A stretch of DNA of 64,000 nucleotides, from assembly GCA_965261585.1 (NCBI GenBank), contig CBDHDN010000053.1:1-64000 (forward strand), read 5' to 3'. Position numbers and translations under genes: made by a program. Under the pieces are notes generated by a model, which searched no databases, was not told the origin of the DNA, and worked only from the letters and a program-made list of their open reading frames with translations. Positions 49,452 to 58,921 of this stretch are shown piece after piece. The stretch comes from CBDHDN01 sp965261585 (GTDB taxonomy: Bacteria > Pseudomonadota > Alphaproteobacteria > UBA6615). Position 1 is the stretch's first letter; the number at the start of each line of letters is the position of its first letter.

Positions 49452-49536
49452 CCGTGGAATCATCATAACAAATTTTCGACGATTAGCGGCGCGCGTGCAC
49501 ACGGCGAAGCCCGTACTGAATCCAGGGAGGCAATTC

Positions 49537-50766
49537 ATGGAGCCCGCTTGCAAGACACTTGTCGGCGCGGTGGCGGCGACCGCCCTGTTGGTTAGCGGTG
49601 CCGCGGCGCAAGACCGCGACGAGGTGCTGGCGCAGTCGTGGGACGACATCGTCGCCGCGGCGGATGGCGGCACCGTCAATTGGTTCATGTGGGGCGGGTC
49701 CGACACGATCAACAGCTATGTCACCGAATGGGTCGGCGGCCAGGTCAAGGAGCGCTTCAACGTCACGCTGAACCGGGTCGGCATCAACGATACGGTCGAA
49801 GCCGTCAACACGGTGCTGGGCGAAACCGAAGCCGGCGTCAGGGATAAGGGTTCCGTCGACATGATCTGGATCAACGGAGAGAACTTCCGAACGATGAAGC
49901 AGGCCGATCTGCTGTTCTGCGGCTACACCGGCAAGCTGCCGAACGACAGCCTCATCAACTGGGGCGACGCGGCGGTCGCGTCCGACTTCGGCACGGAAGT
50001 CGACGGCTGCGAGGTCCCGTGGGGCCGGGCCCAGGTCGCGCTCGGCTACAACACAACGAACGTCGCCGCGCCGCCGCGGACGATTCCGGCCCTCATCGAC
50101 TGGGTCAAGGCAAACCCCGGCCGCTTCACCTACCCGGCGCCGCCCGACTTCACCGGCAGCGTCTTCGTCCGCCACGTCTTCTATCACGCGGCCGGCGGCG
50201 TCGACCGCCTGCTCGGCGACTTCGATCAGGCCGTGTACGACGAGGTGGCGCCGAAGGCCTGGGCGCTGCTCAACGAGATGGAGCCGTCCTTGTGGCGCGA
50301 AGGCCGGACATATCCGTCGGGCTCGCCGGCACTGACACAGTTGTTCGCCAACCAGGAGGTGGATTTCACGATCACCTATGAACCGAGCTCGATCGGCCTC
50401 AACGTGATCAACGGTACGTTCCCCGAGAACACCTCCAGCTATGCGCTGGACGACGGCACGATCGGCAATGTTCACTATGTCGCCATTCCGTTCAATTCGC
50501 CGAACAAGGCAGCGGCCATGGTGCTCGCCAACTTTCTGATCGATCCCGCGGCACAGTTCGAGAAGGCGAAGCCCGATGTCTGGGGCGTGACGACGGCGCT
50601 CGATTTATCCAGGGTGCCGGCACAGTGGGCCGACCGATTTGCGGCCCTGCCGCGGCACGCGGCGGTCGTCAGCGAGGCCGAGCTTGCCAAGCGGTCGCTG
50701 CCGGAACTGAGCGGCGGCTGGCTGACCGCGATCGAGAAGGGCTGGCTCGAGAACGTCGGCCGCTAG
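49537..50766 (+). CDS. ABC transporter substrate-binding protein, YnjB-like
   Basis: 409 residues from ATG 49537 after AGGGAGGCAATTC. The signal peptide is MEPACKTLVGAVAATALLVS ending GAAAQD. The mature part starts WDDIVAAADGGTVNWFMWGG and contains DMIWINGENFRTMKQADLLF and FTYPAPPDFTGSVFVRHVFY, hallmark COG4134 (YnjB) sequences. It is the extracytoplasmic receptor of the operon. The YnjBCD substrate is not firmly established; thiamine or polyamine-like compounds have been suggested for relatives. Confidence 0.87.
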   Translation: MEPACKTLVGAVAATALLVSGAAAQDRDEVLAQSWDDIVAAADGGTVNWFMWGGSDTINSYVTEWVGGQVKERFNVTLNRVGINDTVEAVNTVLGETEAGVRDKGSVDMIWINGENFRTMKQADLLFCGYTGKLPNDSLINWGDAAVASDFGTEVDGCEVPWGRAQVALGYNTTNVAAPPRTIPALIDWVKANPGRFTYPAPPDFTGSVFVRHVFYHAAGGVDRLLGDFDQAVYDEVAPKAWALLNEMEPSLWREGRTYPSGSPALTQLFANQEVDFTITYEPSSIGLNVINGTFPENTSSYALDDGTIGNVHYVAIPFNSPNKAAAMVLANFLIDPAAQFEKAKPDVWGVTTALDLSRVPAQWADRFAALPRHAAVVSEAELAKRSLPELSGGWLTAIEKGWLENVGR

Positions 50767-50823
50767 TGCACACCCGGCCGCGTTTGTCCTCAAGGCGCGC
50801 CGCCGGGCCTGCGCGAGGCTGGC

Positions 50824-51684
50824 ATGTCTGACCGTCTGCGCATTGTTCTGCTGCTAAGCCCGGCGCTCGCCGTGATCGTCGTGCTGTTCCTCGGCGGGCT
50901 GGGGTTCGGCCTCGCGCGCAGCTTCAACTACATGCCGATCATCGGCCTGACGGGCCCCAATATCAGCGCTTACTTGAACGTGCTCTCCAGCGCCGACTTT
51001 CTGCTGTCCTTTGCCCTCACGTTCCATATCGCCTTCACGTCCACGGTCATCTCGGGCGTGCTGGCGATCGGCGCCGCGCTGGTGCTGCGCCAGACGTTCG
51101 CCGGCAAGCGGCTGGTCACGTTCCTGTTTCAGCTGAACTTGACCATTCCCCACATCGTCGGCGCCGTGGGCATCCTCTATCTGTTTTCCCAGAGCGGGTT
51201 CTTTGCCCGCATCGCCTACGCCGCCGGGGCGATCGAGCGAACCAACGATTTCCCGGCGCTCGTGTTCGACACCTATGCGGTCGGCATCATCCTGCAATAT
51301 GTGTGGAAGGAGATCCCGTTCATCGGCGTCATCGTCCTGGCGGTGATGCAGTCGGTCGGCGACGACTATGAGGCGCTGGCGCAGTCGCTGGGCGCCAACG
51401 CCTTGCAGCGCTTCCGCTATGTGCTGCTGCCGTTGATCATGCCGGGCGTGCTGTCGGCCTCGGTGATCGTCTTCGCCTTCACGTTCGGGGCGTTCGAAAT
51501 CCCGTTTCTCCTCGGCCAGAACCATCCGGCGGCGCTGCCGGTGCTCGCCTATCGGAGCTACACCGGTGTCGATTTGGCGTCGCGGCCCGAGGCGATGGCG
51601 ATGGCGATGGTGATCGCGGTCATGAGCGGGCTGATGATCTACGCCTACCTGCATCTCTCTCGCCGCTACCTGCGGCCGGCGTAA
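50824..51684 (+). CDS. ABC transporter permease, first subunit (YnjC-like)
   Basis: 286 residues, six membrane segments. It starts MSDRLRIVLLLSPALAVIVV. The EAA loop DDYEALAQSLGANALQRFRY followed by VLLPLIMPGVLSAS contacts the ATPase. It pairs with the next gene, where E. coli YnjC has both halves fused. Seven bases separate it from the second permease. Confidence 0.87.
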   Translation: MSDRLRIVLLLSPALAVIVVLFLGGLGFGLARSFNYMPIIGLTGPNISAYLNVLSSADFLLSFALTFHIAFTSTVISGVLAIGAALVLRQTFAGKRLVTFLFQLNLTIPHIVGAVGILYLFSQSGFFARIAYAAGAIERTNDFPALVFDTYAVGIILQYVWKEIPFIGVIVLAVMQSVGDDYEALAQSLGANALQRFRYVLLPLIMPGVLSASVIVFAFTFGAFEIPFLLGQNHPAALPVLAYRSYTGVDLASRPEAMAMAMVIAVMSGLMIYAYLHLSRRYLRPA

Positions 51685-51690
51685 GCAGCC

Positions 51691-52563
51691 ATGAGCGCGA
51701 CGGCACAGCATGTCGAACCCCGCCGCCGGCCCCGCAGGGGCGCGCGTGAGGGCATCGACCGGCGGGTCTTCATCCGCTGGGTGACGATCACGGTGCTGCT
51801 GACCTGGCTGGTCCTGCCGATGGTGCCGCTGCTGATCTGGTCGTTCAGCTTCCGCTGGTTCTTCCCCGACATCTTGCCGGCCGAATTCAGCCTGCGGGCC
51901 TGGAGTTACGTTCTGTCGCCGACGTCGGGGGTGCTGCGTTCACTGTGGGACACGATCCTGATTTCGGCCGGCGCTACCGCCCTTTCCATCGTCGTCGGCG
52001 TGCCGGCCGGCCGGGCGCTCGGTCAGTACAAGTTCCGCGGCAAGACCCTGGTCGAGCTGCTGATCCTGGCGCCGACGATCGTGCCCGGTATCGCCGTCGT
52101 CCTGGGCATCCACGTGTTCTTCATCCGCTATGGCCTGGCCAACACGGCGTTCGGCGTGATGCTGGTGCACCTGATCCCGACGCTGCCCTACATGGTCCTG
52201 GTGATGTCGGGTGTGTTCGCCAACTACGATCCGTCCTACGAGGATCAGGCGCGCACCCTCGGCGCCGGGCCGATCCGGACGTGGTGGTATATCACACTGC
52301 CGGCGATCTTCCCCGGCATCGTCGTCGGCGGCCTGTTCGCCTTCCTGGTGTCGTGGAGCCAGTACATCCTGACGCTGCTGATCGGCGGCGGCCGCGTCGT
52401 CACGCTGCCGCTGCTGCTGTTCAATTTCGCGACGGCCGGGCGCAACGACATCACCGGCGCCATCAGCATGATCTACGTCATTCCCGGGACCATCGTGCTG
52501 TTGCTGTCGGCGCGTTATCTGACCGGCAAAAGCAGCGCCGTCGGCGGGTTTGGGCAGGTATGA
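51691..52563 (+). CDS. ABC transporter permease, second subunit
   Basis: 290 residues. An arginine-rich N-terminus (RRRPRRGAREGIDRR) precedes six hydrophobic segments. The EAA loop YEDQARTLGAGPIRTWWYIT and LPAIFPGIVVGGLFAFLVSW are clear. Its stop overlaps the ATPase start as ATGA, so translation is coupled. It forms a heterodimeric channel with the preceding subunit. Confidence 0.88.
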   Translation: MSATAQHVEPRRRPRRGAREGIDRRVFIRWVTITVLLTWLVLPMVPLLIWSFSFRWFFPDILPAEFSLRAWSYVLSPTSGVLRSLWDTILISAGATALSIVVGVPAGRALGQYKFRGKTLVELLILAPTIVPGIAVVLGIHVFFIRYGLANTAFGVMLVHLIPTLPYMVLVMSGVFANYDPSYEDQARTLGAGPIRTWWYITLPAIFPGIVVGGLFAFLVSWSQYILTLLIGGGRVVTLPLLLFNFATAGRNDITGAISMIYVIPGTIVLLLSARYLTGKSSAVGGFGQV

Positions 52564-53611
52564 CGAGCGTCGGCATCCACGGCTTGACCAAGCGTTACGC
52601 CGGCCAGCAGGAGGCGGCGGTCAGGGACATCAATCTGGACATCGAGTCCGGTAGCCTGGCCGCGTTGCTGGGTCCGTCGGGCTGCGGCAAGACGACGACG
52701 ATGAAAATGATTGCCGGCCTGCTGGCGCCGACCGCCGGCGACATAACGTTCGACGATCAGTCCATCGTGGGCATTGCGCCGGAGCATCGCGGCGCCGTCA
52801 TGGTGTTTCAGAACTACCTGCTGTTCCCTTACATGTCCGTTGGGCAGAACGTCGGCTTCGGCCTCAAGATGCGCCGGATGGACCAGGCGACGATCGACCG
52901 GCGGGTGGCCGAGATCCTCGATCTCGTGCATCTGCCGGGCATCGAAGGCCGGCGGCCGAAGCAGCTGTCGGGCGGGCAGCAGCAGCGGGTCGCCCTGGCG
53001 CGGGCGCTGATCGTGCAGCCCAAGGTGCTGCTGCTGGACGAGCCGCTCAGCAATCTCGACGCACATCTGCGTTTCGAGATGCGCGACCTCATTCGCTCGA
53101 TCCAGCAGAAGCTCGGCATCACGACGGTCTTCGTGACCCACGACCAGGAGGAGGCGGTGGTGCTGGCCGACAAGGTGGCGCTGATCCTCGATGGCACGTT
53201 GCATCAGTACGACGCGCCGATGGCGTTCTATGAACGGCCGCGCTCGCAGCGGATCGCGATGTTCTTCGGCGGCGTGAACTTCTTTCCCGGCCGACGGAAC
53301 GGCCAGGGCTTCGAATGCTCCCTCGGACGATTCCAGACGCCGCCGTCGGCGCTCGTGGGCGATCGCGGCACGCTCAGCATCCGGCCCGAGGACATTCGGA
53401 TCGGGGTGAACGGTGCGACCAACACGATCGTCGGCCACGTCAGCTCGTTCGTCTATGTCGGCACCCACTCGCGGCTCAAGGTCGCCATCGCCGCCACGAG
53501 GTTCACGTCGTGGCCGAGGCGGATGCGGTCAAGCGCTTCAGCCAGGGCGACGAGATCACGCTGCATTTTCCCAAGGAGAAGATATGGGTGCTGCCGCCGG
53601 AAACACCTTGA
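52560..53611 (+). pseudogene. ABC transporter ATP-binding protein, frameshift near the C-terminus
   Basis: Walker A LLGPSGCGKTTTMKMIAGLL, Q-loop VMVFQNYLLFPYMSVG, signature LSGGQQQRVALARAL, Walker [16 protein letters not shown] and switch FVTHDQEEAVVLADK are all intact. A TOBE region (RGTLSIRPEDIRIGV) follows. At about 53498 one G appears lost (GCC-GCC-ACG instead of GCC-GGC-CAC). The native tail HEVHVVAEADAVKRFSQGDE to LPPETP-stop at 53611 is then out of frame. The translated product would instead end at 53627 with an aberrant Arg-rich tail; nucleotide hydrolysis might survive. Confidence 0.82.
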
Positions 53612-53636
53612 CCTGCTTTTTAGGTGAGGCGAGCCA

Positions 53637-53705
53637 GTGAAATACGGGGTTCACGTGGCGCTGTGGATGGCGCAGCAGGCGCTGAGGTGGCGAGCAGCAG
53701 CATGA
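53637..53705 (+). pseudogene. Possible N-terminal remnant of a sugar isomerase/epimerase
   Basis: A GTG after GGCGAGCCA opens VKYGVHVALWMAQQALRWRA and stops at 53705, overlapping the next ATG. The first dozen residues resemble the opening strand of xylose-isomerase-like TIM barrels, which would fit a gene deleted between the ABC operon and the regulator. The evidence is thin. Confidence 0.3.
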
Positions 53706-53758
53706 CGGCAACTCCCCAATTCATCCCGAAATACCGGCAGGTGTATGCGGCGCTGCGC

Positions 53759-54127
53759 GGCTTTACCACCGCCGCCGCCCTGGTCCACGAGCTCATGGAG
53801 GCGCGCGATGACAGACAGCTGCTGAGGTTCCAGAAGAAGCTCGCCAACCTCAAGCTCCTCATCATCGACGAGCTGGGTTTCGTGCCGCTCTCCAAGACCG
53901 GCGCCGAGTTGCTGTTCGAGGTGTTCAGCCAGCGCTACGAGCGTGGCTCGATCCTGGTGACCTCCAACCGGCCATTCGACGAGTGGACGGAGGTTTTCGG
54001 CTCAGAACGCCTGACGGGGGCGTTGCTGGACCGCCTGACCCACCACGTCCATATCCTGGAAATGAACGGCGAAAGCTTCCGCCTCAAGCAGAGCCGAAGA
54101 AAACAGAAACCCGCAAAAAGCGCCTGA
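53759..54127 (+). pseudogene. istB: IS21 helper ATPase IstB, C-terminal fragment
   Basis: GFTTAAALVHELMEARDDRQ, LLIIDELGFVPLSKTGAELL (Walker B), ILVTSNRPFDEWTEVFGSER and LDRLTHHVHILEMNGESFRL are IstB sequences. The Walker A N-terminal part is deleted, so it is inactive. Confidence 0.88.
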
Positions 54128-54312
54128 GCGGCATCCGCTTGCCCCCGTGGGCCCACAGGCCCCTCCCACGCGCGCCGCGGCCTTTGCCTGCTGAGGGGCA
54201 GTCCACGCCGCGCGTGGGTCCCTCCCGTGGACTACGGGGACAAGCTCCTCACCGAACCAAAGTGGCCCACTTTTGCTCCGCCACATGGCCGGGTTTTACT
54301 CCGCCGTTGACA
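53759..54312 (+). mobile_element. IS21-family remnant (right end only)
   Basis: The fragment has the C-terminal part of istB and the right terminus, whose reverse complement begins TGTCAACGGCGGAGTAAAAC, as in IS21-family ends. istA, the left end and the first part of istB are missing. The left boundary falls inside the GntR coding sequence at about 53758. It looks like an insertion followed by an adjacent deletion. Confidence 0.82.
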
Positions 54313-55238
54313 GCTGTTCTCGGTGAGCCGCATCACCGTGCGCGAGGCCCTGCAGATTCTCGAGCAGGACAGCTTCATCTCGCGCCAGCAGGGCCGCGGC
54401 ACACGGGTCACCAACACGGCGCCGTTGCCGTCGAGCTGTTTCGTATCGTTCACCGACCAGATCCTGCGCCAGGGCCATCGGCTGCGTACGCAGATACTCG
54501 ATGTCCGGATCCTGGATACCGAGGAGGTCGCCGGTCGAACCAACGCGCCGTTCCGGGCCGAGGACGACATCGTATTGGTCGAGCGGCTGCGCATTGTCGA
54601 CGGCAAGCCGCGCCTGCTCGGCCGGGCCTATCTCCCGCACCGGCTGGTCATCGGCATTGGCCGGCACAGCTTCACGGAACGGGGGCCGCGTCAGTCGATG
54701 CTCTATACGCTCGGACACACTTTCGGCATCAAGATGGTGCAGGCGCGCGAGGTCATCAGTCCGACCGTGCTGGACGACAAGGACGCGGCGCTGCTCAAAG
54801 CGGCGCCCCAGGCGCCGGCGATCCGTCAGGTCTGCCAGATGTACAACGCCCAAAGCGAGTTGGTGTTGTCCGACGAGTTCATCACGTGCGATGCGATCGA
54901 ATTCGACATGACGCCGGGCAAGCACCCCGCGGCCAGCTGAAGGAGAGGCAGTGCGCTATCGACGGTTCGGACGCTCGAGGCTGCTCGTCTCCGAGGTGAT
55001 CTTCGGCGGCGGCGCCGTCGGCGGCATTCTGGTGGGTGGCGACGAGGCGACCCAGCGCGCCGCGATCCAGCGGGCGCTCGCGGCCGGCATCAACTGGATC
55101 GACACGGCGCCGGGCTACGGTCAGGGCAAATCCGAGGCGGCGGTCGGCTGGTTGCTGGCGGGCGTTGACCAACAGCCCCATGTGTCGACGAAGGTTCGGC
55201 TCGATCCGAACCGCGTCGACGACATTCCCGGCGTTACG

Positions 55239-57150
55239 GTAGGAATGCGCATTGCTGCGCACCCCCCGCGCAGATCCGGACGTGGTCGTTGAACCATCCG
55301 GCTCCTACCTCGGGTGCTTGACGGCGAACCGCTGGTCCGGCCATGGGTGGCGGATGGAGGCGCGTGGCCACAGGATTTCGGTCATGCGCTCCAGTCGCTT
55401 CCAACTAAATCGGGCTCGCTGGGACCGGCGGCGTAGCGCCCGCATCCACCGGCGTTGCAGCCTGCGGAGGAACGCACGGATGAACCGGCCTGACCCTGGG
55501 ACGGCAAAGTAGTTGAGCCAGCCATTGCAGACTCTCCCCAGCCACCTACCAACTTCCCAGATGTCGTGGTGCCAGCGCTTGCGAAGCACCTCGTCGATGC
55601 GCGCCAGGGTCCTGTTGACCCGTTTGGCAACCGGTTTGCGACCAAGCCGAAAGCGTCCTCTCAGGGTCGTCGTGCAATAGTGCGTGAGGCCCAGAAAGTC
55701 GAAAGTCTCCGGCTTGCCCACCCCGCGCTGGCGCCGGTTCAAATCCGCGAACCGGCCAAACTCCACGAGGCGGGTCTTGTCCTGGTGGAGGCTGAGACCG
55801 AACCGGGCCAGCCTCTCTCGAACGTCGCGGAGGTACCGCTCCGCATCCCGCTTGTGTTGGAACCCGACAACGATATCGTCAGCGTAACGGACGATGATCG
55901 CTTCGCCATCCGGGACGTTCGGGCGCCATTTCTTGTGGAACCACACGTCGAGCACGTAATGCAGGAACACGTTCGCCAAGACGGGGGAGACTATTGCCCC
56001 CTGCGGCGTGCCCATACCCGTATCTGCCCATGACCCACTCTCTATGACGCCGGCGTTCAGCCATTTCCGGATCAGACGGATGACCCGCCTGTCTCCGATG
56101 CGGTGCTCTAGGAACGTGATCAACCCATCCCGCGGGATCGTGTCGAAGTACGCCCGGAGGTCTGCATCGACTATCCAGCTGACCTTGCGCCGTTCTATCC
56201 CGAAGGCCAGGGCATCGAGCGCATCGTGCGCCCCCCGCCCCGGTCGGAACCCGTAGCTGAAGCCAAGAAACACCACCTCGTAGATCGGTGTCAGGATCAC
56301 ATCCACAACCGCCTTCTGGACGACCTTGTCCTCCAGCGCCGCGATCCCGAGCGGTCGTGTCCCCCCGTCCGGCTTGGGTACCTCTACCCGCCGAACCGGT
56401 GGCGCCCGGTACGCTCCCCCTCTGTGCAGGCGCCGGTGCAGGTCGAGCAGGCGCTCATCCAGACCCTCGCCGTACATGTCCCACGTAACGCCGTCGACAC
56501 CGGCTGCTGCGTCCTTCTTCAATGCGAAGTAGGCCGCACCGAGCGCGTCCGGCGTAATGTGGTGGAAGAGCGCAGTGAGACGTTCCTTCGGGTTTCTCTC
56601 TGCAGCTTTCCGTATCCGGGCCGCCGCCTGTGGCACGCTTACCCGACACTGGGTTCGGCGCGTGCTTTGGCAATCCGGATTCCCTTGGTTGAGGCCCTTT
56701 CCTCCGGCGACTCCGCAGAAGCTCGCGCTCCCTTGTTCGCCGCCCTCACAGGTCGTACGGCCTCATCCGACTTCTTCAAACCGTTCATCATAGGCTTCGG
56801 TTTTCTCCATTCCCTACGCGGCCCCTTTACGACAACCGGGGCAGTTTGAAGACCTCCCAGGGTCCCAACAGAAGGCGTGCGAACGTGCATGGGTTCTCTG
56901 ACACCGCGGGGCTCGCCGACATCTCACCAAAACGACGCCTGCAATATTGCCTTCGACCGATCTGAAAGCCTCGGCACCCCGGACCATCGCTTTTACGGTG
57001 CTCAATAGCCCTGCCCATCCATGCCGCTACCGACGCTTCGCCTGCCCCCTCACGGGAGCCAACGCACGGCTCGCGGAGAAACGTGGTTCGGTTACTCCTT
57101 CGTTCCGGGGGACTTGCACCCCCTACCTTCTGCCAGTTCGCCTGGCGCAC
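55239..57150 (-). mobile_element. Group II intron with reverse transcriptase, antisense in an aldo/keto reductase gene
   Basis: 1912 bp. On the minus strand it starts with the canonical GTGCG (GTGCGCCAGGCGAACTGGCA) at 57150 and ends CCTAC at 55239. Domain V (55271-55304) reads GAGCCGGATGG-TTCA-... CCACGTCCGGATCTG. The precise ends are confirmed by the restored reading frame of the host gene. Bases 56637-57150 hold the 5' ribozyme domains and contain no gene. Confidence 0.9.
55305..56636 (-). CDS. ltrA: Group II intron reverse transcriptase/maturase
   Basis: 443 residues from a GTG. RT motifs are present in order: KDAAAGVDGVTWDMYGE, VPKPDGGTRPLGIAALEDKV, YGFRPGRGAHDALD, GTPQGAIVSPVLANVFLHYV and the catalytic YADD in IVRYADDIVVGFQHK, then LGLTHY. 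The C-terminal maturase (GIIM-type) region includes WHHDIWEVGRWLGRVCNGWL. No obvious HNH endonuclease motif is seen. The stop lies immediately before domain V. It appears functional. Confidence 0.92.
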   Translation of the reverse strand: MPQAAARIRKAAERNPKERLTALFHHITPDALGAAYFALKKDAAAGVDGVTWDMYGEGLDERLLDLHRRLHRGGAYRAPPVRRVEVPKPDGGTRPLGIAALEDKVVQKAVVDVILTPIYEVVFLGFSYGFRPGRGAHDALDALAFGIERRKVSWIVDADLRAYFDTIPRDGLITFLEHRIGDRRVIRLIRKWLNAGVIESGSWADTGMGTPQGAIVSPVLANVFLHYVLDVWFHKKWRPNVPDGEAIIVRYADDIVVGFQHKRDAERYLRDVRERLARFGLSLHQDKTRLVEFGRFADLNRRQRGVGKPETFDFLGLTHYCTTTLRGRFRLGRKPVAKRVNRTLARIDEVLRKRWHHDIWEVGRWLGRVCNGWLNYFAVPGSGRFIRAFLRRLQRRWMRALRRRSQRARFSWKRLERMTEILWPRASIRHPWPDQRFAVKHPR

Positions 57151-57871
57151 CAGATCGAGGCGAGCCTCGCCGCCAGCCTCGAGCGGCTGCGGCGCGACAG
57201 CGTCGACCTCGTGCAGCTGCACAATACGATCGAGCCCCAGGTGGGCGAGCGTGCGATCACGCCCGCCCATGTCCTGGACGCCGGTGGCGTCGCCGATGGC
57301 CTGGCGGCCATGCGCGACCAGGGGCTGACCCGCTGCATCGGCATGACGGCGCTCGGCGACGCCGCCTCCTGCCGGCAGGTGCTGGACAGCGGCCGCTTCG
57401 ATGCGGCCCAGGTCTACTACAACATGCTCAACCCGAGCGCCGATCGGCCGGTCCCCGGTGCCATGCCGGCGGCCTGGAGCGGCCAGCATTTCGGCGGTCT
57501 CATCGCCACCTGCCGCGCCCATGACGTGGCCGTCATGGCGATCCGCGTCCTCGCCGCCGGCATCCTCGCCACCGACACCCGCCATGGCCGCGAGAGTCTG
57601 CTGATGCGGCAAACCGACGTCGCCGCCGAAGAGGGCCGGACGCGGGCCGTCGATGCCGCATTTGGCACGGAATACGGGACCCGGGCCCAGACCGCGATCC
57701 GCTTCGCCCTGGCCAATGACGACATCGCCGCAGCCATCATCGGTCTGGCCGATGTCGGCCAACTGGACGAGGCCCTCGCGGCGGCGGAGAGCGGCCCCCT
57801 GCCGGCGGCGGCGCGCGCCCGGCTCGAGGCGCTCTATGCCGAGAACTTCGGGCTCTAGGCGCCCCGCTCTA

Positions 57872-58921
57872 GAGCGGGTCCGGCATAGACAGAATCAAAA
57901 AGGGGATTCCCAAGGGTCGCAAAAAGTGATTCAAGCTATGAGCTGGGTTAAAGGAGGCCAGCCATGGATGACACGACCTTATTCGGAAGATCTTCGTGAA
58001 CGAGTTGTTCGAGTTGTTGAATCGGGGACCTCTCGCAATGCGGCGGCGAAGCAATTTGATGTGAGCATCAGCTTTGTTGTGAAGCTGATGCAGCGTTGGA
58101 AGCAGCGGGGCACGATCAAAGCCGACAAATACGGTGGCTGGAAGAAATCGAAACTGGCTCCCCATGGCGATCGCATTCGGGCTCTGGTGATGGAGAATTG
58201 CGACATCACCATTGACGAGCTTTGCGTCTTGCTGGCCGCCGAGGGGATCGAGGCGAAGCGCTCGACGCTTGGCGACTTTCTTCTGGCTCAGGGGCTGAGT
58301 CGCAAAAAAAGACAGCCCACGCCGCCGAGCAGGAGCGCCCTGACGTCGCGGCGGCGCGAGCCACTTGGCGCAACGAGCAACCTGGGCTGATTGCCGAACG
58401 GCTGGTCTTTCTCGACGAGACCTGGGCGCGGACGAACATGGCCCGGCGTTATGGCCGGGCACCGCGCGGCGAACGGGTGGTGGCGGCCATTCCCCATGGC
58501 CACTGGAAGACAACCACGTTCATTGCCGCCCTGCGTCACGACCGGATCACCGCGCCCTGCGTTTTCGATGGCCCGATCAACGGCGCAAGCTTCCTTGCCT
58601 GGGTCCAGCAAGCCCTGGTCCCGACCCTGTCCGCGGGCGACATCGTCATCATGGACAACCTCTCCTCCCACAAGGTCGCCGGCGTACACGAGGCCATTGA
58701 GGCGGTCGGCGCAACCCCGCTCTACCTGCCGCCCTACAGCCCCGATCTCAATCCCATCGAACAGGTCTTCGCCAAGCTCAAAGCCATTCTCCGCAAGGTC
58801 GGCGCCAGAACCGTCGATGACCTCTGGCGGGCAATTGGAAACGCCCTCGATGAATTCTCTCCAACCGAATGCAGAAACTACCTCGTCAATGCAGGATATT
58901 CCGTCTAAACCGGATGTACTC
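57872..58921 (+). mobile_element. IS630-family element, copy B (1050 bp)
   Basis: TA dinucleotides flank the ends (57870-57871, 58922-58923). Inverted ends share TCCGG--TAGAC-GAAT (GAGCGGGTCCGGCATAGACA and, reverse-complemented, GAGTACATCCGGTTTAGACG). It is uninterrupted, unlike copy A. It lies between the aldo/keto reductase and the TIR-like gene. Confidence 0.95.
57968..58908 (+). CDS. IS630 transposase, two overlapping frames joined by frameshifting
   Basis: OrfA starts at ATG 57968 ([19 protein letters not shown]) with a helix-turn-helix and ends out of frame at 58390. OrfB in the -1 frame carries [23 protein letters not shown] and [15 protein letters not shown], ending at 58908. The two meet at a run of seven A (CGC-AAA-AAA-AGA, about 58304-58315), a slippery site. 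A -1 shift there gives [18 protein letters not shown], one protein of about 313 residues. This is probably programmed frameshifting rather than damage, since copy A has the same run. Confidence 0.85.

Larger units (their letters stand above)
53702..54940 (+). pseudogene. GntR/UTRA-family regulator disrupted by an IS21 remnant
   Basis: The start MTATPQFIPKYRQVYAALR (53702-53758) is a typical GntR opening. The gene resumes at 54313 with LFSVSRITVREALQILEQDS, the recognition helix, then RQQGRGTRVTN, followed by a UTRA effector domain (FTDQILRQGHRLRTQILDV to ELVLSDEFITCDAIEFDM). About 25 residues of the DNA-binding domain were lost together with the left side of the IS. It would have controlled the flanking ABC or aldo/keto reductase genes. 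Confidence 0.82.
54951..57858 (+). pseudogene. Aldo/keto reductase split by an antisense group II intron
   Basis: The start is GTG 54951 after AAGGAGAGGCA. The first part (54951-55238) has MRYRRFGRSRLLVSEVIFGG and NWIDTAPGYGQGKSEAAVGW with active-site Asp and Tyr. The second part (57151-57858) starts QIEASLAASLERLRRDSVDL. Joining 55238 to 57151 is in frame (GTT-ACG-CAG-ATC) and gives 331 residues. The intron lies on the opposite strand, so splicing of the reductase transcript cannot remove it. Confidence 0.9.
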
